Below are positions 15,862 through 25,138 of a stretch of DNA of 64,000 nucleotides, piece by piece. Position numbers and translations under genes: made by a program. Position 1 is the stretch's first letter. Each line of letters opens with the position of its first letter. The notes under the pieces were generated by a model. It did no database searches. It was not told the origin of the DNA and was given only the letters and a program-made list of their open reading frames with translations. Source of the stretch: Maribellus sp. CM-23 (GTDB taxonomy: Bacteria > Bacteroidota > Bacteroidia > Bacteroidales > Prolixibacteraceae); assembly GCF_021354595.1 (NCBI RefSeq), contig NZ_JADWYJ010000001.1, forward strand, positions 1,527,446 through 1,591,445, given 5' to 3'.

Positions 15862-17712
15862 ATGATTCAGATAAACCTAAAATTATTGCTGACAGTTTTC
15901 ACACTAATTACCTGCATTGGATGGGTAAATGCCCAAAGCTTTTCAATCACCGAGGATACGGTCAGAATTGATGAAGTGGTGGTAACCGGGACACCCGTAA
16001 AAGTGACGCGCAACAATGTGCCAATGGCTGTTTCGGTAGTTGACCGCAACCAAATAGAAGAATCTAATGAATCGGCCTTACTTCCGGTATTAAACGGCAG
16101 GGTCCCCGGACTTTTTGTTACGGAGCGGGGCATCACCGGTTTTGGCGTAGCCGCCGGCTCTGCCGGGCAGATCAGCATTCGGGGTATCGGAGGAAATCCA
16201 ACTACCGGCGTTTTAATGCTTATCGACGGGCACCCGCAATTTATGGGAATTATGGGTCATCCGCTCCCCGACTCGTACGTGGCATCTGATGTGGAGCGTG
16301 TTGAAGTTATCCGCGGCCCGGCGTCGATTTTATATGGTTCGAATGCAATGGGAGGCGTTATCAACATCATTACACGTAAGCAAACGGCCGATGGCACACA
16401 CGGCAACGCTCGTCTATCTTACGGATCACACAATACCCAGAAATACATGGGATCGATGGGATACAAAAAGGATAAATTCAGTGTTTTTGCCTCGCTTAAT
16501 CACGATCAGACTGACGGTCACCGCGATCATTCTGACTTTAAAATCACGAATGGTTACGTGAAACTGGGCTATGATTTGAATACTCATTTTTCCGCCTCTA
16601 CTGATGTAAGCATCGCAGCCTTTAAAGCGTCCGACCCCGGACCAGATACCCTGAATGCCAGTGCAGGCGAAAGCATCGATATTTTGCGCGGTTACTGGGC
16701 CTTTACCCTGCTCAACGAGTTTGAAAAAGCATCGGGGGCAATAAAAGTGTTTTACAATTTTGGAGAACACGATATAACCGACGGTTTTCATTCCAAAGAT
16801 CACAATTATGGTGTGAATTTGTATGAATCTTTCCACCTGTTTGACGGAAACACGCTAACAACCGGTTTTGATTTTATGAATTACGGAGGACTTGCAGAGA
16901 ACGAGAAAGCCATGAACGGCAAAGGAATCGTTTTCGCCGATACTACCTTGTCTGAAATTGGCGCATACGCTTTCACCCAGCAAAAACTGTGGAAGAAACT
17001 AACCATCAATGCCGGGATACGGTTTCAACACCACAGCCAATATGGAGATATTTGGATTCCTTCTGCAGGATTTGCCTATCATTTCAATTCGAACACAACC
17101 TGGAAAGGAACCGCTTCGAAAGGCTACCGTAGTCCTACCATGCGCGAATTATTTATGTGGGGACCAAATCCGAACCTGAATCCGGAAACCATTTGGAATT
17201 ACGAAACCGGCCTTCTGACCAAGCTTGGAAAAAAAGTGCAGGCAGAACTCACCTTCTTTGTGGTTGAAGGCGATAATATGATCGTAAATGTCGGACCTCC
17301 GAATGGCTATCTGAACACAGGTAAAATATCCAACAAAGGCATGGAACTGGCTGTAAATGCAGAACCGTTAAAGAACCTTGGGATCCAGGCTACCTACAGC
17401 TACATAAATATGGATCAACCGGTTTACGCAACACCGGAGCATCATTTCTTCCTGAATGCCAGTTATCAGATCAGTAAACTCCGTTTATCTGCGAGTATTC
17501 AACAAATCTCAAACCTGGATAACAATCCTTCGCCAGTGGGTGTAAATGAGGAAAGTTATACGCTTGTAAATGCCAAAGCCAAGTACAGGCATAGTAAAAA
17601 CCTTCATCTGTTTGTTAGCGGAGAGAATCTGCTGGGAACAAGTTATGAGGTAAACAGGTATTACACCATGCCAAAAGCAACAGTATTTGCGGGTTTAAAC
17701 CTTAAGTTTTAG
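15862..17712 (+). CDS. TonB-dependent outer-membrane receptor (metal/siderophore or cobalamin type)
   Basis: A 616-residue outer-membrane transporter. It has a signal peptide ending near VNAQ, a TonB box-like segment (RIDEVVVTG), a plug domain (about 45-165; SIRGIGG, GPASILYGSNAMGGVINI) and a 22-strand beta-barrel ending in Phe. The CirA/BtuB-like size and the absence of a carboxypeptidase-like N-terminal extension set it apart from SusC proteins. Linkage to a NikR-like regulator hints at uptake of a metal or metal chelate, but the regulator has lost its nickel ligands, so the substrate is open. It ends four bases before the stop of the convergent second gldK-like gene. Confidence 0.9.
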   Translation: MIQINLKLLLTVFTLITCIGWVNAQSFSITEDTVRIDEVVVTGTPVKVTRNNVPMAVSVVDRNQIEESNESALLPVLNGRVPGLFVTERGITGFGVAAGSAGQISIRGIGGNPTTGVLMLIDGHPQFMGIMGHPLPDSYVASDVERVEVIRGPASILYGSNAMGGVINIITRKQTADGTHGNARLSYGSHNTQKYMGSMGYKKDKFSVFASLNHDQTDGHRDHSDFKITNGYVKLGYDLNTHFSASTDVSIAAFKASDPGPDTLNASAGESIDILRGYWAFTLLNEFEKASGAIKVFYNFGEHDITDGFHSKDHNYGVNLYESFHLFDGNTLTTGFDFMNYGGLAENEKAMNGKGIVFADTTLSEIGAYAFTQQKLWKKLTINAGIRFQHHSQYGDIWIPSAGFAYHFNSNTTWKGTASKGYRSPTMRELFMWGPNPNLNPETIWNYETGLLTKLGKKVQAELTFFVVEGDNMIVNVGPPNGYLNTGKISNKGMELAVNAEPLKNLGIQATYSYINMDQPVYATPEHHFFLNASYQISKLRLSASIQQISNLDNNPSPVGVNEESYTLVNAKAKYRHSKNLHLFVSGENLLGTSYEVNRYYTMPKATVFAGLNLKF

Positions 17713-17716
17713 GAGA

Positions 17717-19063
17717 CTAATTGCGTGCGAATTCGTCTTTGAAAGAAGTACGTACACAACGGAAACCAACATATGATTTGGCTGTGTCCTGGTATTCAAA
17801 ACTGCGCGTTGATGTTTGAATAAAATACGCGATGTCTTTCCAGGAACCACCGCGAATCACCTTTCTTTTCATAACAGGTGGATCATCGGGTTTGGCATCG
17901 TATTCAATTTCCGGGTTGTAGTCATTCATCATTTCATAACCGGCTTCGAAGAATGCTGTAGAAGTCCATTCTGCCACGTTTCCGGCCATATCGTAAACCC
18001 CAAAGGGATTGGGATCGTACTGCCCTACTTTCATCGCGGTAGTGGTTGTTTCACTGTCGGCAACATAATTTCCCCGTTGCGGCTTAAAATTCGCCACAAA
18101 ACAACCGTTCACATTGCGCGAATAATAACTTCCCCACGGGTATTTATTGTTCATCATTCCGCCACGGGCTGCAATTTCCCATTCGGTTTCGGTTGGTAAG
18201 CGGAAATCGTGTGGCGGCGCCTCTTCTTCATTTTTAGGAGTAAAAGCTTTCAGACCCGACCGCCAGCTACAAAATGCGTTGGCTTGTTTCCAGGTTACGC
18301 CCACAACCGGGTAATCATCAAATCCGGGATGCGAAAAATACTTGATCGTAAAAGGCTCGTTGTATGTATAAGCGAAATCCCGAATCCAGCACAAGGTATC
18401 GGGGTAAACCGGAACCGATTCACGCATCAAAAAAGAAGTCCGGTTTTGAATCGGAACCACTTCTCCCTTTTCATTCACCACATTTCCTTCGTAACGTTGG
18501 GTTTCAAAATTGTAACTATTGCTGCGTTTCGCCGCCTGTTTGAAATCGATCCAGTAATGTTCGTAGACCAATTGGCGCGTATCAATTTCCTTTTTGAAAT
18601 GAAACCGGTCCTGCTCCGGAAGATAAAGCTCGTCCATAGCATTTTGGTAATCAATGTCGTCCCACTCAATGCGTTCATCCCAGTTAATTTCGGGTTCGTC
18701 CAGCGGGTTTCCGTACTTGTCTTCGGTGATAAGGAAATCAGAGTATGTTTGCCCCAGCAACTCGCGTGCCCGTTTATCGCGCACCCAGTAAACAAACTGC
18801 CGATACTCGTTATTCGTAATTTCGGTATCATCAATCCAAAAAGCTTCGGTGGATACCATTTTATTGGGCGTAACGCCATTTAACTGATCGTCGTTGGCCC
18901 CGATGTTATAAGCGCCTCTTTTAATATAAGCCATTCCGAACGGTGTTGGCTCAAACCATTGCCGACCGCTCTTTTTCCCGAGCAAGAGGTATTTGTTTTG
19001 CTCATTCTTGCACGACGACAGAAGCACTGCCAACAGAAACAAATATGTGAATGTTCTCTTCAT
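17717..19063 (-). CDS. GldK-like lipoprotein, second copy (SUMF1 fold)
   Basis: A 448-residue lipoprotein with a signal peptide and lipidated Cys18 (LLSSCKNE). Most of it is the formylglycine-generating-enzyme fold used structurally by GldK/GldJ: GAYNIGAND, FWIDDTEITNNEYRQFV, YPVVGVTWKQANAFCSWR, RLPTETEWEIAARGG, GNVAEWTSTA, RGGSWKD and YVGFRCVR. It matches the GldK encoded at 22600-23946 in length and nearly every motif, so it is a paralogue. GldN is separated from it by a terminator and 109 bases, so it likely has its own promoter. It probably forms part of, or replaces, the T9SS periplasmic ring lipoprotein; GldJ is an alternative name, but resemblance is greatest to GldK. Confidence 0.88.
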   Translation of the reverse strand: MKRTFTYLFLLAVLLSSCKNEQNKYLLLGKKSGRQWFEPTPFGMAYIKRGAYNIGANDDQLNGVTPNKMVSTEAFWIDDTEITNNEYRQFVYWVRDKRARELLGQTYSDFLITEDKYGNPLDEPEINWDERIEWDDIDYQNAMDELYLPEQDRFHFKKEIDTRQLVYEHYWIDFKQAAKRSNSYNFETQRYEGNVVNEKGEVVPIQNRTSFLMRESVPVYPDTLCWIRDFAYTYNEPFTIKYFSHPGFDDYPVVGVTWKQANAFCSWRSGLKAFTPKNEEEAPPHDFRLPTETEWEIAARGGMMNNKYPWGSYYSRNVNGCFVANFKPQRGNYVADSETTTTAMKVGQYDPNPFGVYDMAGNVAEWTSTAFFEAGYEMMNDYNPEIEYDAKPDDPPVMKRKVIRGGSWKDIAYFIQTSTRSFEYQDTAKSYVGFRCVRTSFKDEFARN

Positions 19064-19124
19064 GCAATTTCCCCAGAGGAATGAAAGTTTAATTAAAACG
19101 TACGCTTGTAATATCTATTGTTTC

Positions 19125-19153
19125 AAAAAAAAGCCTTATGTTTCCATAAGGCT
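19125..19153 (-). terminator. Rho-independent terminator of the gldKLMN operon
   Basis: Read on the minus strand: a perfect nine-base stem (AGCCTTATG / CATAAGGCT) with a GAAA loop, followed by seven T. It lies just after the gldN stop and cuts the second gldK-like gene off from the operon. Confidence 0.9.
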
Positions 19154-19172
19154 GCATATGTTTTTCTCAGTA

Positions 19173-20030
19173 TTAATATTCCCAAAGATCTTGTTCGTAA
19201 TTGAAAATATCGTTTTCAATACGTTTCGATTCCAACATCGCATCAATACCGCTTAAGTACGAACTGATATCGCGGTCGTTATACATGTTCGACTCTTTTA
19301 TGATGTAACTGGTAAACATTCGTTTGATGAACAAATCGTCGAACGATTGCTGGCGTGCATCGTTTACCGGATTCAAAGCCAGGTTGGTGGCCAGCAATGG
19401 ACGCGCTTCCGGGAAATAGATCCAAAATACCTTCTGACGACGTATTTGTCCCGAGGCATCTCCTTCACTTACATATTCGCGAATCGGACAAATACCCAGT
19501 ATACGGACATTCAAGGTTGAAGTCTGTTTGTCAAAATACCACTCTTCCTTCAACATATACTGTTTTATTTCTTCTCTACGAATATCCCCCTGAACAACCA
19601 CATTCTCTTTTTCACCTGTATCAAAATTGATTTTCTCCTGCGTAGTTGCTTTGGCTCCAAAAAGTTCTTTCACCTGCGTATAAGTCATCGGCACTTTGAA
19701 ATCATCGTCTGATCTCGCATCGTATGGCGTCAATTGACTATTCTCAATTCCTGTTAAAAGTAAACTAATCAAATTTACACGGCCCGCAATTTCCTTTGTT
19801 GGATAATATAATGATATGTTTGCTTTCTCACGTAAGTCGATCACACGCCATATTTTCTTTGACCAAAAAACATCAGCTTCCCTTACTGAAACCAATGGCA
19901 TTGGCTTCTTCTCATAAATGTCGTTTTGCTTATAGGCGCCGTTGACAATTTGGGCGTTCGAGCTTTTGTAAGCCAGGCTCAATACAAAAACAAGCATGCC
20001 TAAATAAATTGCTAACTTCTTCATAATCAT
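19173..20030 (-). CDS. gldN: Type IX secretion/gliding protein GldN
   Basis: A 285-residue periplasmic protein that forms the T9SS outer-membrane-associated ring with GldK. It has a signal peptide (KKLAIYLGMLVFVLSLAYKSSNAQ) and the family segments VFWSKKIWRVIDLREKAN, GICPIREY and the conserved PxARxLL region (FPEARPLLATNLALNP). Its ATG overlaps the gldM stop by one base (TAATG); a second Met two codons later is an alternative start. Position as last gene in the K-L-M-N order and length fit the family. Confidence 0.95.
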   Translation of the reverse strand: MIMKKLAIYLGMLVFVLSLAYKSSNAQIVNGAYKQNDIYEKKPMPLVSVREADVFWSKKIWRVIDLREKANISLYYPTKEIAGRVNLISLLLTGIENSQLTPYDARSDDDFKVPMTYTQVKELFGAKATTQEKINFDTGEKENVVVQGDIRREEIKQYMLKEEWYFDKQTSTLNVRILGICPIREYVSEGDASGQIRRQKVFWIYFPEARPLLATNLALNPVNDARQQSFDDLFIKRMFTSYIIKESNMYNDRDISSYLSGIDAMLESKRIENDIFNYEQDLWEY

Positions 20031-21640
20031 TATTTTATTTTTAACGAGATTGGATCAAGATCCCTAGTGGAGCCATCGTCACCAACCGCTTTAATATCAG
20101 TAATATTTACCCAAGTATTTATATTAACTCTTTTAAGAGCCTCTTTTTGCTGTGCTGAGAAACGGTTTCCTTTAACAGGATATGGATTGGAATAACCATC
20201 ACTTCCTGTTGTTTCAAGCGTAAATTGAGTCACAGTGTATTTGAATTCAAAATCAAAATCTTCCAATACAGCCAACACCCCATCCTGAATGACTAAAACT
20301 TCCTTTTTAATATTGCCTCCTGAAATACCAGCCACTTGAGCAACAGGGTCAGGGACTTCTTTTACACGCCAGTCAGAAGTACCGATCAATCTACGGTCAC
20401 CGTTGATGTTTGCATAAACACTAACCTTTGTTTTTCTACCGTTCGCATCCAAATCATCAGGCTTGATTGTAAAAAGGTTCCCGTTTCTAACAATCTTACC
20501 GTTTGTCATTGTCACCTCCAGGTTTTCACTTGGAATAGAACCACCACTCACCTCGAAGGGGTTATCCAATCCTTTGTAGAAAACATTCATTTTAGTGGCC
20601 GACATAGTTACCGACGGCTGGGTTACCTGGTATTCCTGCTCAAACGGATAGCTTTTTATAATTCCACCCGGAGTTTTATATTTGATCAATCCACTCCATT
20701 TAAACACACCCGGTTTGTCGGTATTTCCAACATAAGTGGCTTTCCCATCTTTTACAGGAAAAGCACGCCCGTTGATAATGATCTCGGGTTGTTGAGTAGT
20801 ATCTTCTGCAGCTAAAATAACATCGGCCTTGTATTCGTCACCCATCAGCACAACATTTGAATTAGGCAAAACCATCGCTCCCAAGCGGTTAAACTTGAAA
20901 GAGCCTGCATCAATCTCCGAATACAGGTATTTTACCATGTTTGCTTCCGAGTTTTTAACGTCGATCTGGATTTTTGAAAGCAGTGTAAGCACGGCAATCA
21001 AAGGTTTATTCTCGAAATGCTCCGACTCCCATGATTTCTTTTCTGTTCCACTTTTAATATTCCCTTTCGGGTCATCGGTTTTCAACTCACTCAGAACTGT
21101 TTTTTTCAATTCCTCGTTATCTTCTCCCACTATACCAACAAGGAAAGCCTTGTATTCTCCAATTTTCTCCCTCAATTCGGTAGCATGTTTTTGGGTGATC
21201 ATGTATTCCGACGGGCCGTTCAGGTCGTCCACTTTACCAAGTTCAACCGTATCCCCGGCTACCGTAATATGAAAATAATCTTCTTCGGTAAGGACATTAT
21301 CTTCGTTTACTGGCTTACTTCCCGAGTACTTAACAATATCGTCCTTCAGTTGCCAAACAAAGGTTATCATCTCTTTGGACTTTGCTTTCACCTCGTCGGC
21401 TTTATCCTTCCATTCTGCAACTTTGGTTGGGTTTTCGGCATAGGCCTGATCAAATGATGCGTATAACTGAGCATTCTGGATGTCAACCGCCTCCAGAGTT
21501 TGCAACAGGCTTGAGTCCACCACTCTGAAAGCCTCCAGCACCTCTGCCGCAACGTTTAATGCCAACATTGCGGTGAGCACGATGTACATCATGTTTATCA
21601 TTTTTTGCCTCGGTGTTTCCGGGCAATTTTTTGCTCCCAT
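20030..21640 (-). CDS. gldM: Type IX secretion motor protein GldM
   Basis: A 536-residue inner-membrane protein with one N-terminal transmembrane helix (MMYIVLTAMLALNVAAEVL) after the short cytoplasmic segment GAKNCPETPRQK, and a long periplasmic part of stacked beta domains. With GldL it forms the proton-driven rotary motor of the T9SS/gliding machinery. The N-terminal segment CPETPRQKMINMMYIVLTAM region is the diagnostic element. The start is 19 bases after the gldL stop, and it is translationally coupled to gldN. Confidence 0.96.
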   Translation of the reverse strand: MGAKNCPETPRQKMINMMYIVLTAMLALNVAAEVLEAFRVVDSSLLQTLEAVDIQNAQLYASFDQAYAENPTKVAEWKDKADEVKAKSKEMITFVWQLKDDIVKYSGSKPVNEDNVLTEEDYFHITVAGDTVELGKVDDLNGPSEYMITQKHATELREKIGEYKAFLVGIVGEDNEELKKTVLSELKTDDPKGNIKSGTEKKSWESEHFENKPLIAVLTLLSKIQIDVKNSEANMVKYLYSEIDAGSFKFNRLGAMVLPNSNVVLMGDEYKADVILAAEDTTQQPEIIINGRAFPVKDGKATYVGNTDKPGVFKWSGLIKYKTPGGIIKSYPFEQEYQVTQPSVTMSATKMNVFYKGLDNPFEVSGGSIPSENLEVTMTNGKIVRNGNLFTIKPDDLDANGRKTKVSVYANINGDRRLIGTSDWRVKEVPDPVAQVAGISGGNIKKEVLVIQDGVLAVLEDFDFEFKYTVTQFTLETTGSDGYSNPYPVKGNRFSAQQKEALKRVNINTWVNITDIKAVGDDGSTRDLDPISLKIK

Positions 21641-21659
21641 ATGCTATTCTTTCAGAATG

Positions 21660-22562
21660 TTATTTTTTATAGCTCATTGCCCCCAACATATTCCCGTAGA
21701 TCGTATTCAACGCTTCGAGGTTTTTGTTGAGTTGTTCGGCATTTTCCTTGTATTTTTTCAGCTCGTCCACCGAAGAAGTCAGGATGGAGTTCATCTCTGA
21801 AAGATCTTTGCTGAATTGCTGACTGGCCTTAAACTGTTCTTTTGTATCCTGCAACTGCGACTCGAAATTGGTATTTAGCGAGTTCAGATTTTTGTTCAAC
21901 TTATCCAGGTTAGTAGCATATTCTTTTGAACTGCTGCCGATGTTTTGCAAACCTTGCGAAATAGCTTCCGCTGATTTGTTATACGTATTGGAAAGGCTGG
22001 TCCCGGTTGCCGATAGCTGAGTGGCTGCCGACGTATAAGAATCCAGCAGGGTTGTTACTGAACGATTGATGGAATCGTTCGCCCTGTTGTTGATCTCAGC
22101 AAAGGTATTCATCGACTCAGAAGCCGACCCCAGATTTTTAACATACATATCAGTTGCCAGCGTGGCCGACGAGATATCACTGATACCGCGTGCGGTGTTG
22201 CTCAATTCATTTAAACCTTTACCAACCCGGTCTAACAAATCAGGTGTTAGTTGCGAGCCGTTTAGCAATTGCTCCAGACCGTTTTTCCGCGGCTTTAGCT
22301 CCTCAAGTTCAGCCAGTTCATAGTCTTCCCGTAACTCAGGATACACTTTTCCCCAGTCGGGTTGTTCCGTTGATGGTTCAAAAGCTGAAAGGAAAAAGAT
22401 CAATGCTTCCGTGGAAAGTCCAATGGTCAGCAAAAGCCCCGAATACTGCCAGTGCTCCAGTTTGAAAAGTGCGCCAATCAGCACAACTGCTGCACCCCAG
22501 CCGTATACATAGCCCATGAAAGTCTTCCAGCGTTTTGTTTTAAAAAGTTCTCCGAGGTTCAT
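21660..22562 (-). CDS. gldL: Type IX secretion motor protein GldL
   Basis: A 300-residue inner-membrane protein with two transmembrane helices in the first 62 residues (GWGAAVVLIGALFK and GLLLTIGLSTEALIFFLSAF). Glu52 in the second helix corresponds to the conserved membrane glutamate proposed to take part in proton flow in GldL. The rest is a cytoplasmic, Ser/Asn-rich alpha-helical domain with coiled-coil character. It lies between gldK and gldM in the canonical order. Confidence 0.96.
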   Translation of the reverse strand: MNLGELFKTKRWKTFMGYVYGWGAAVVLIGALFKLEHWQYSGLLLTIGLSTEALIFFLSAFEPSTEQPDWGKVYPELREDYELAELEELKPRKNGLEQLLNGSQLTPDLLDRVGKGLNELSNTARGISDISSATLATDMYVKNLGSASESMNTFAEINNRANDSINRSVTTLLDSYTSAATQLSATGTSLSNTYNKSAEAISQGLQNIGSSSKEYATNLDKLNKNLNSLNTNFESQLQDTKEQFKASQQFSKDLSEMNSILTSSVDELKKYKENAEQLNKNLEALNTIYGNMLGAMSYKK

Positions 22563-22599
22563 AATGGAATGGTATAAAGTTAAATTTATTCAAACAAGT

Positions 22600-23946
22600 C
22601 TAAAATTCTTCACCAAAGGTTGAACGTACACACCTGAACCCAACATACGATTTAGTAGTGTCCTGGTATTCAAAGCTCCGGGTCGATACCTGTACAAATT
22701 GCGAAATGTCTTTCCAGGATCCCCCTCTGATTACCTTACGTTTCATTACCGGCGGATCATCTTTCCGCGCGTTGTAAGTAAAGGTAGGGTTAAGGTCGCT
22801 GAAATAGTTGTAACCTGCTTCGTCGTATGCAGTACTTGTCCATTCTGCCACGTTACCTGACATATCGTACAAGCCGTATTCATTCGGATCATAGCTCCCC
22901 ACTTTCATCGAGGCAATTCCGCCGTCTTCCACATAATTACCTCTTAAAGGTTTAAAGTTGGCCAGGAAAACTCCCTTGTCGTCGCGAGTATAGTAACCTC
23001 CCCATGGATACATAGAGAAATCTTTCCCGCCACGGGCTGCGTATTCCCATTCAACCTCGGTGGGTAAACGGTATTCCATCAAAGTAGGCTCACCTCTTTC
23101 ATCCAGATAATCTGACTGAATTTTAGTACGCCAGTTACAAAAAGCGTTCACCTGTTTCCAGGTAACACCTACTACCGGATATTCATCAAAACCGGGATGC
23201 CAGAAATAACGGGTAGCAAGCGGCTCGTTGTAAGAATAAGTGAAATCCCTGATCCAGCATAAGGTATCGGGATAAACATGCACCTGGTCGCGCATCATGA
23301 AAGAAGAACGGTTCTCAATCGGAACCAGGTCTCCCTCAGTATTGTATACATTACCTTCGTAACGTTGCGTTTCGAAATTATAGCTGTTGCTGCGTTTGGC
23401 TGCCTGGTTTAAGTCAACCCACCAATATTCATAAACCAACTTACGGGCATCCACTTCCTTTTTCCCGAAGAAACGTTCGTTTTCAGGAATGTAAAGATCT
23501 TCCATGGCCATCTGCATGTCCGGATCTTCCCAGTCGATTTTTTCGTCCCAGTTAATTTGCGGCGGATCGATCGGATTTCCCTGCCTGTCTTCGGTAATCA
23601 TGAATTCAGGATATTGGTCGGCCAACATCTCGCGCGCCATTTTCTCCTTTACCCAACCAACAAACTGGCGGTATTCGTTATTTGTAATTTCAGTATCGTC
23701 CATCCAAAATGGTTCCTGAGAAACTGTTTTGGTAGGTACTCCGGCGCTGCTCGCATCCTGGTCGCTGGGTCCGATATTGAAACTTCCTCTGCGGATGTAT
23801 ACCATTCCGTAAGGTTGCGTTTCTTTAAACCGTTGCCTCTTTTGTACTCCGACCAATTCACCGTTGCCACCTGAACCACCGCCCAAACAGCCCGATAAAC
23901 TTAACGCCAATATGAATACTACTGCAATTAATAGTGGTTTTCTCAT
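22600..23946 (-). CDS. gldK: Type IX secretion lipoprotein GldK
   Basis: A 448-residue lipoprotein that forms the periplasmic ring complex with GldN under the outer membrane. Lipidated Cys20 (LSLSGCLGGG) is followed by a glycine-rich linker and the SUMF1/FGE-like domain: GSFNIGPSDQD, FWMDDTEITNNEYRQFV, YPVVGVTWKQVNAFCNWR, RLPTEVEWEYAARGG, GNVAEWTSTAY, VIRGGSWKD and YVGFRCVR. Catalytic function is not expected; the fold is structural here. It is first of gldKLMN and follows the porP/sprF-like gene. Confidence 0.95.
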   Translation of the reverse strand: MRKPLLIAVVFILALSLSGCLGGGSGGNGELVGVQKRQRFKETQPYGMVYIRRGSFNIGPSDQDASSAGVPTKTVSQEPFWMDDTEITNNEYRQFVGWVKEKMAREMLADQYPEFMITEDRQGNPIDPPQINWDEKIDWEDPDMQMAMEDLYIPENERFFGKKEVDARKLVYEYWWVDLNQAAKRSNSYNFETQRYEGNVYNTEGDLVPIENRSSFMMRDQVHVYPDTLCWIRDFTYSYNEPLATRYFWHPGFDEYPVVGVTWKQVNAFCNWRTKIQSDYLDERGEPTLMEYRLPTEVEWEYAARGGKDFSMYPWGGYYTRDDKGVFLANFKPLRGNYVEDGGIASMKVGSYDPNEYGLYDMSGNVAEWTSTAYDEAGYNYFSDLNPTFTYNARKDDPPVMKRKVIRGGSWKDISQFVQVSTRSFEYQDTTKSYVGFRCVRSTFGEEF

Positions 23947-24028
23947 AGTTTGTATCTTTTCTTAGCTAAGCACCTTTTTCTGCAAAAGTTAACAACAATA
24001 AAAATAAAAAAATATATACGTCTTATCC

Positions 24029-24045
24029 TAACACCTGAGGTGTTA
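24029..24045. other. Perfect palindrome after the PorP/SprF-like gene
   Basis: TAACACCT-G-AGGTGTTA, an eight-base perfect inverted repeat between the porP/sprF-like stop and gldK. It lacks a tight T tract on the minus strand, so it could be a weak terminator, an RNA processing site or an operator in front of gldK. Confidence 0.5.
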
Positions 24046-24053
24046 ATCAATAT

Positions 24054-25022
24054 TTACAAAAATCTAATACTCTTGTATTTCTGGTTGCGGCTTCTTTCCA
24101 CATTGATCGAATAACTTACAAAAAACTCGTGAGATCCCAAAGAATTTCTTCTCACCGCCGAAGTAGCCAGGTCAAAAGAATAGCCAATTCTCAGTCCGTT
24201 AAACAACTCCAGTCCCATCAGCAATGCTACCGCATCCTGCACTCTGTAAGACAATCCGCCCCAGAACTTATCATCATAAACAACATTTGCGTTTAAATCC
24301 AACTGCCAACTGGCAAGGTCTGATTTAAACAAGAACGACGGCCGCAACTGAAATAACGGATCAGACAGCTTAATATTGTATCCACCCATGGCATAATAGT
24401 GCCTTGCCAGATAATCGCTTGCCACATCATCGTACTTCACAGCTCCTTCGTTTATGTGACTTACTGAAACTCCCAGGTAATAATCCCTGGAATACAAATA
24501 AGCACCTAAACCTATATCAAATGCCAGCTGACTGGCCTCTTCACTCGGTATCGAACCATCTCCGGTATCTGTTCCACCACCTCCTCCGCCATTTCCCGAT
24601 ATATCATCAGGAGTGACCCACTCTTCAGGAGAGATATTAAAATTATAGAACCCGGGGGAAACTCCAATCCCCAAAGTTCCCAAACCAGTTGTAACTTTGT
24701 ATGCGTAATTCAAGTTGATCCACAAGTTGTTATAATAACCCAACTGGTCTCTCACAATATTTAACCCAAGTCCTCCGGGAGCGCCAAACGCCTTAATTGG
24801 TGCGTCCACACTAAAAACCATGGTCTTTGGTTCTCCTCCCCCGTATCCAACCCATTGGTAACGATTCAATATCAGCCCGCTAATGGCGTCCTCTGCTCCG
24901 GCATAACCCGGATTAGCCCCCAATTTGTAATACATGTGGTTTGTAAATTGAGGGTCCTGTTGACCAAAAACCACAAACTGAACCAATAGCAGCAAATATA
25001 GAAAAGAAACAGTTTTCTTCAT
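24054..25022 (-). CDS. PorP/SprF-family type IX secretion outer-membrane protein
   Basis: A 322-residue outer-membrane beta-barrel protein with signal peptide (FLYLLLLVQFVVFGQ), then the family start QDPQFTNHMYYKLGANPGYAG and ILNRYQWVGYGG, a glycine-rich loop (SGNGGGGGGTDTGDG), and barrel strands ending in HEFFVSYSI and a basic tail. PorP/SprF proteins take part in T9SS export or anchor specific cargo such as SprB-like adhesins. Placement immediately before gldK is the usual gene order. Confidence 0.93.
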   Translation of the reverse strand: MKKTVSFLYLLLLVQFVVFGQQDPQFTNHMYYKLGANPGYAGAEDAISGLILNRYQWVGYGGGEPKTMVFSVDAPIKAFGAPGGLGLNIVRDQLGYYNNLWINLNYAYKVTTGLGTLGIGVSPGFYNFNISPEEWVTPDDISGNGGGGGGTDTGDGSIPSEEASQLAFDIGLGAYLYSRDYYLGVSVSHINEGAVKYDDVASDYLARHYYAMGGYNIKLSDPLFQLRPSFLFKSDLASWQLDLNANVVYDDKFWGGLSYRVQDAVALLMGLELFNGLRIGYSFDLATSAVRRNSLGSHEFFVSYSINVERSRNQKYKSIRFL

Positions 25023-25138
25023 ACTCTTCTTTCATTTGGCAATTTAGCCATTTATTGCCCCGCCAAAGAAACAAAATTATTGTTGTTTGTAACAATCTTC
25101 TGTTAACAAGGTATGCAAAGAACGTTCTGAAAAGTGTA

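Noticed and set aside
18209..18883. 224-codon plus-strand open frame
   Set aside because: Antisense to the second gldK-like gene, which has clear motifs on the minus strand.
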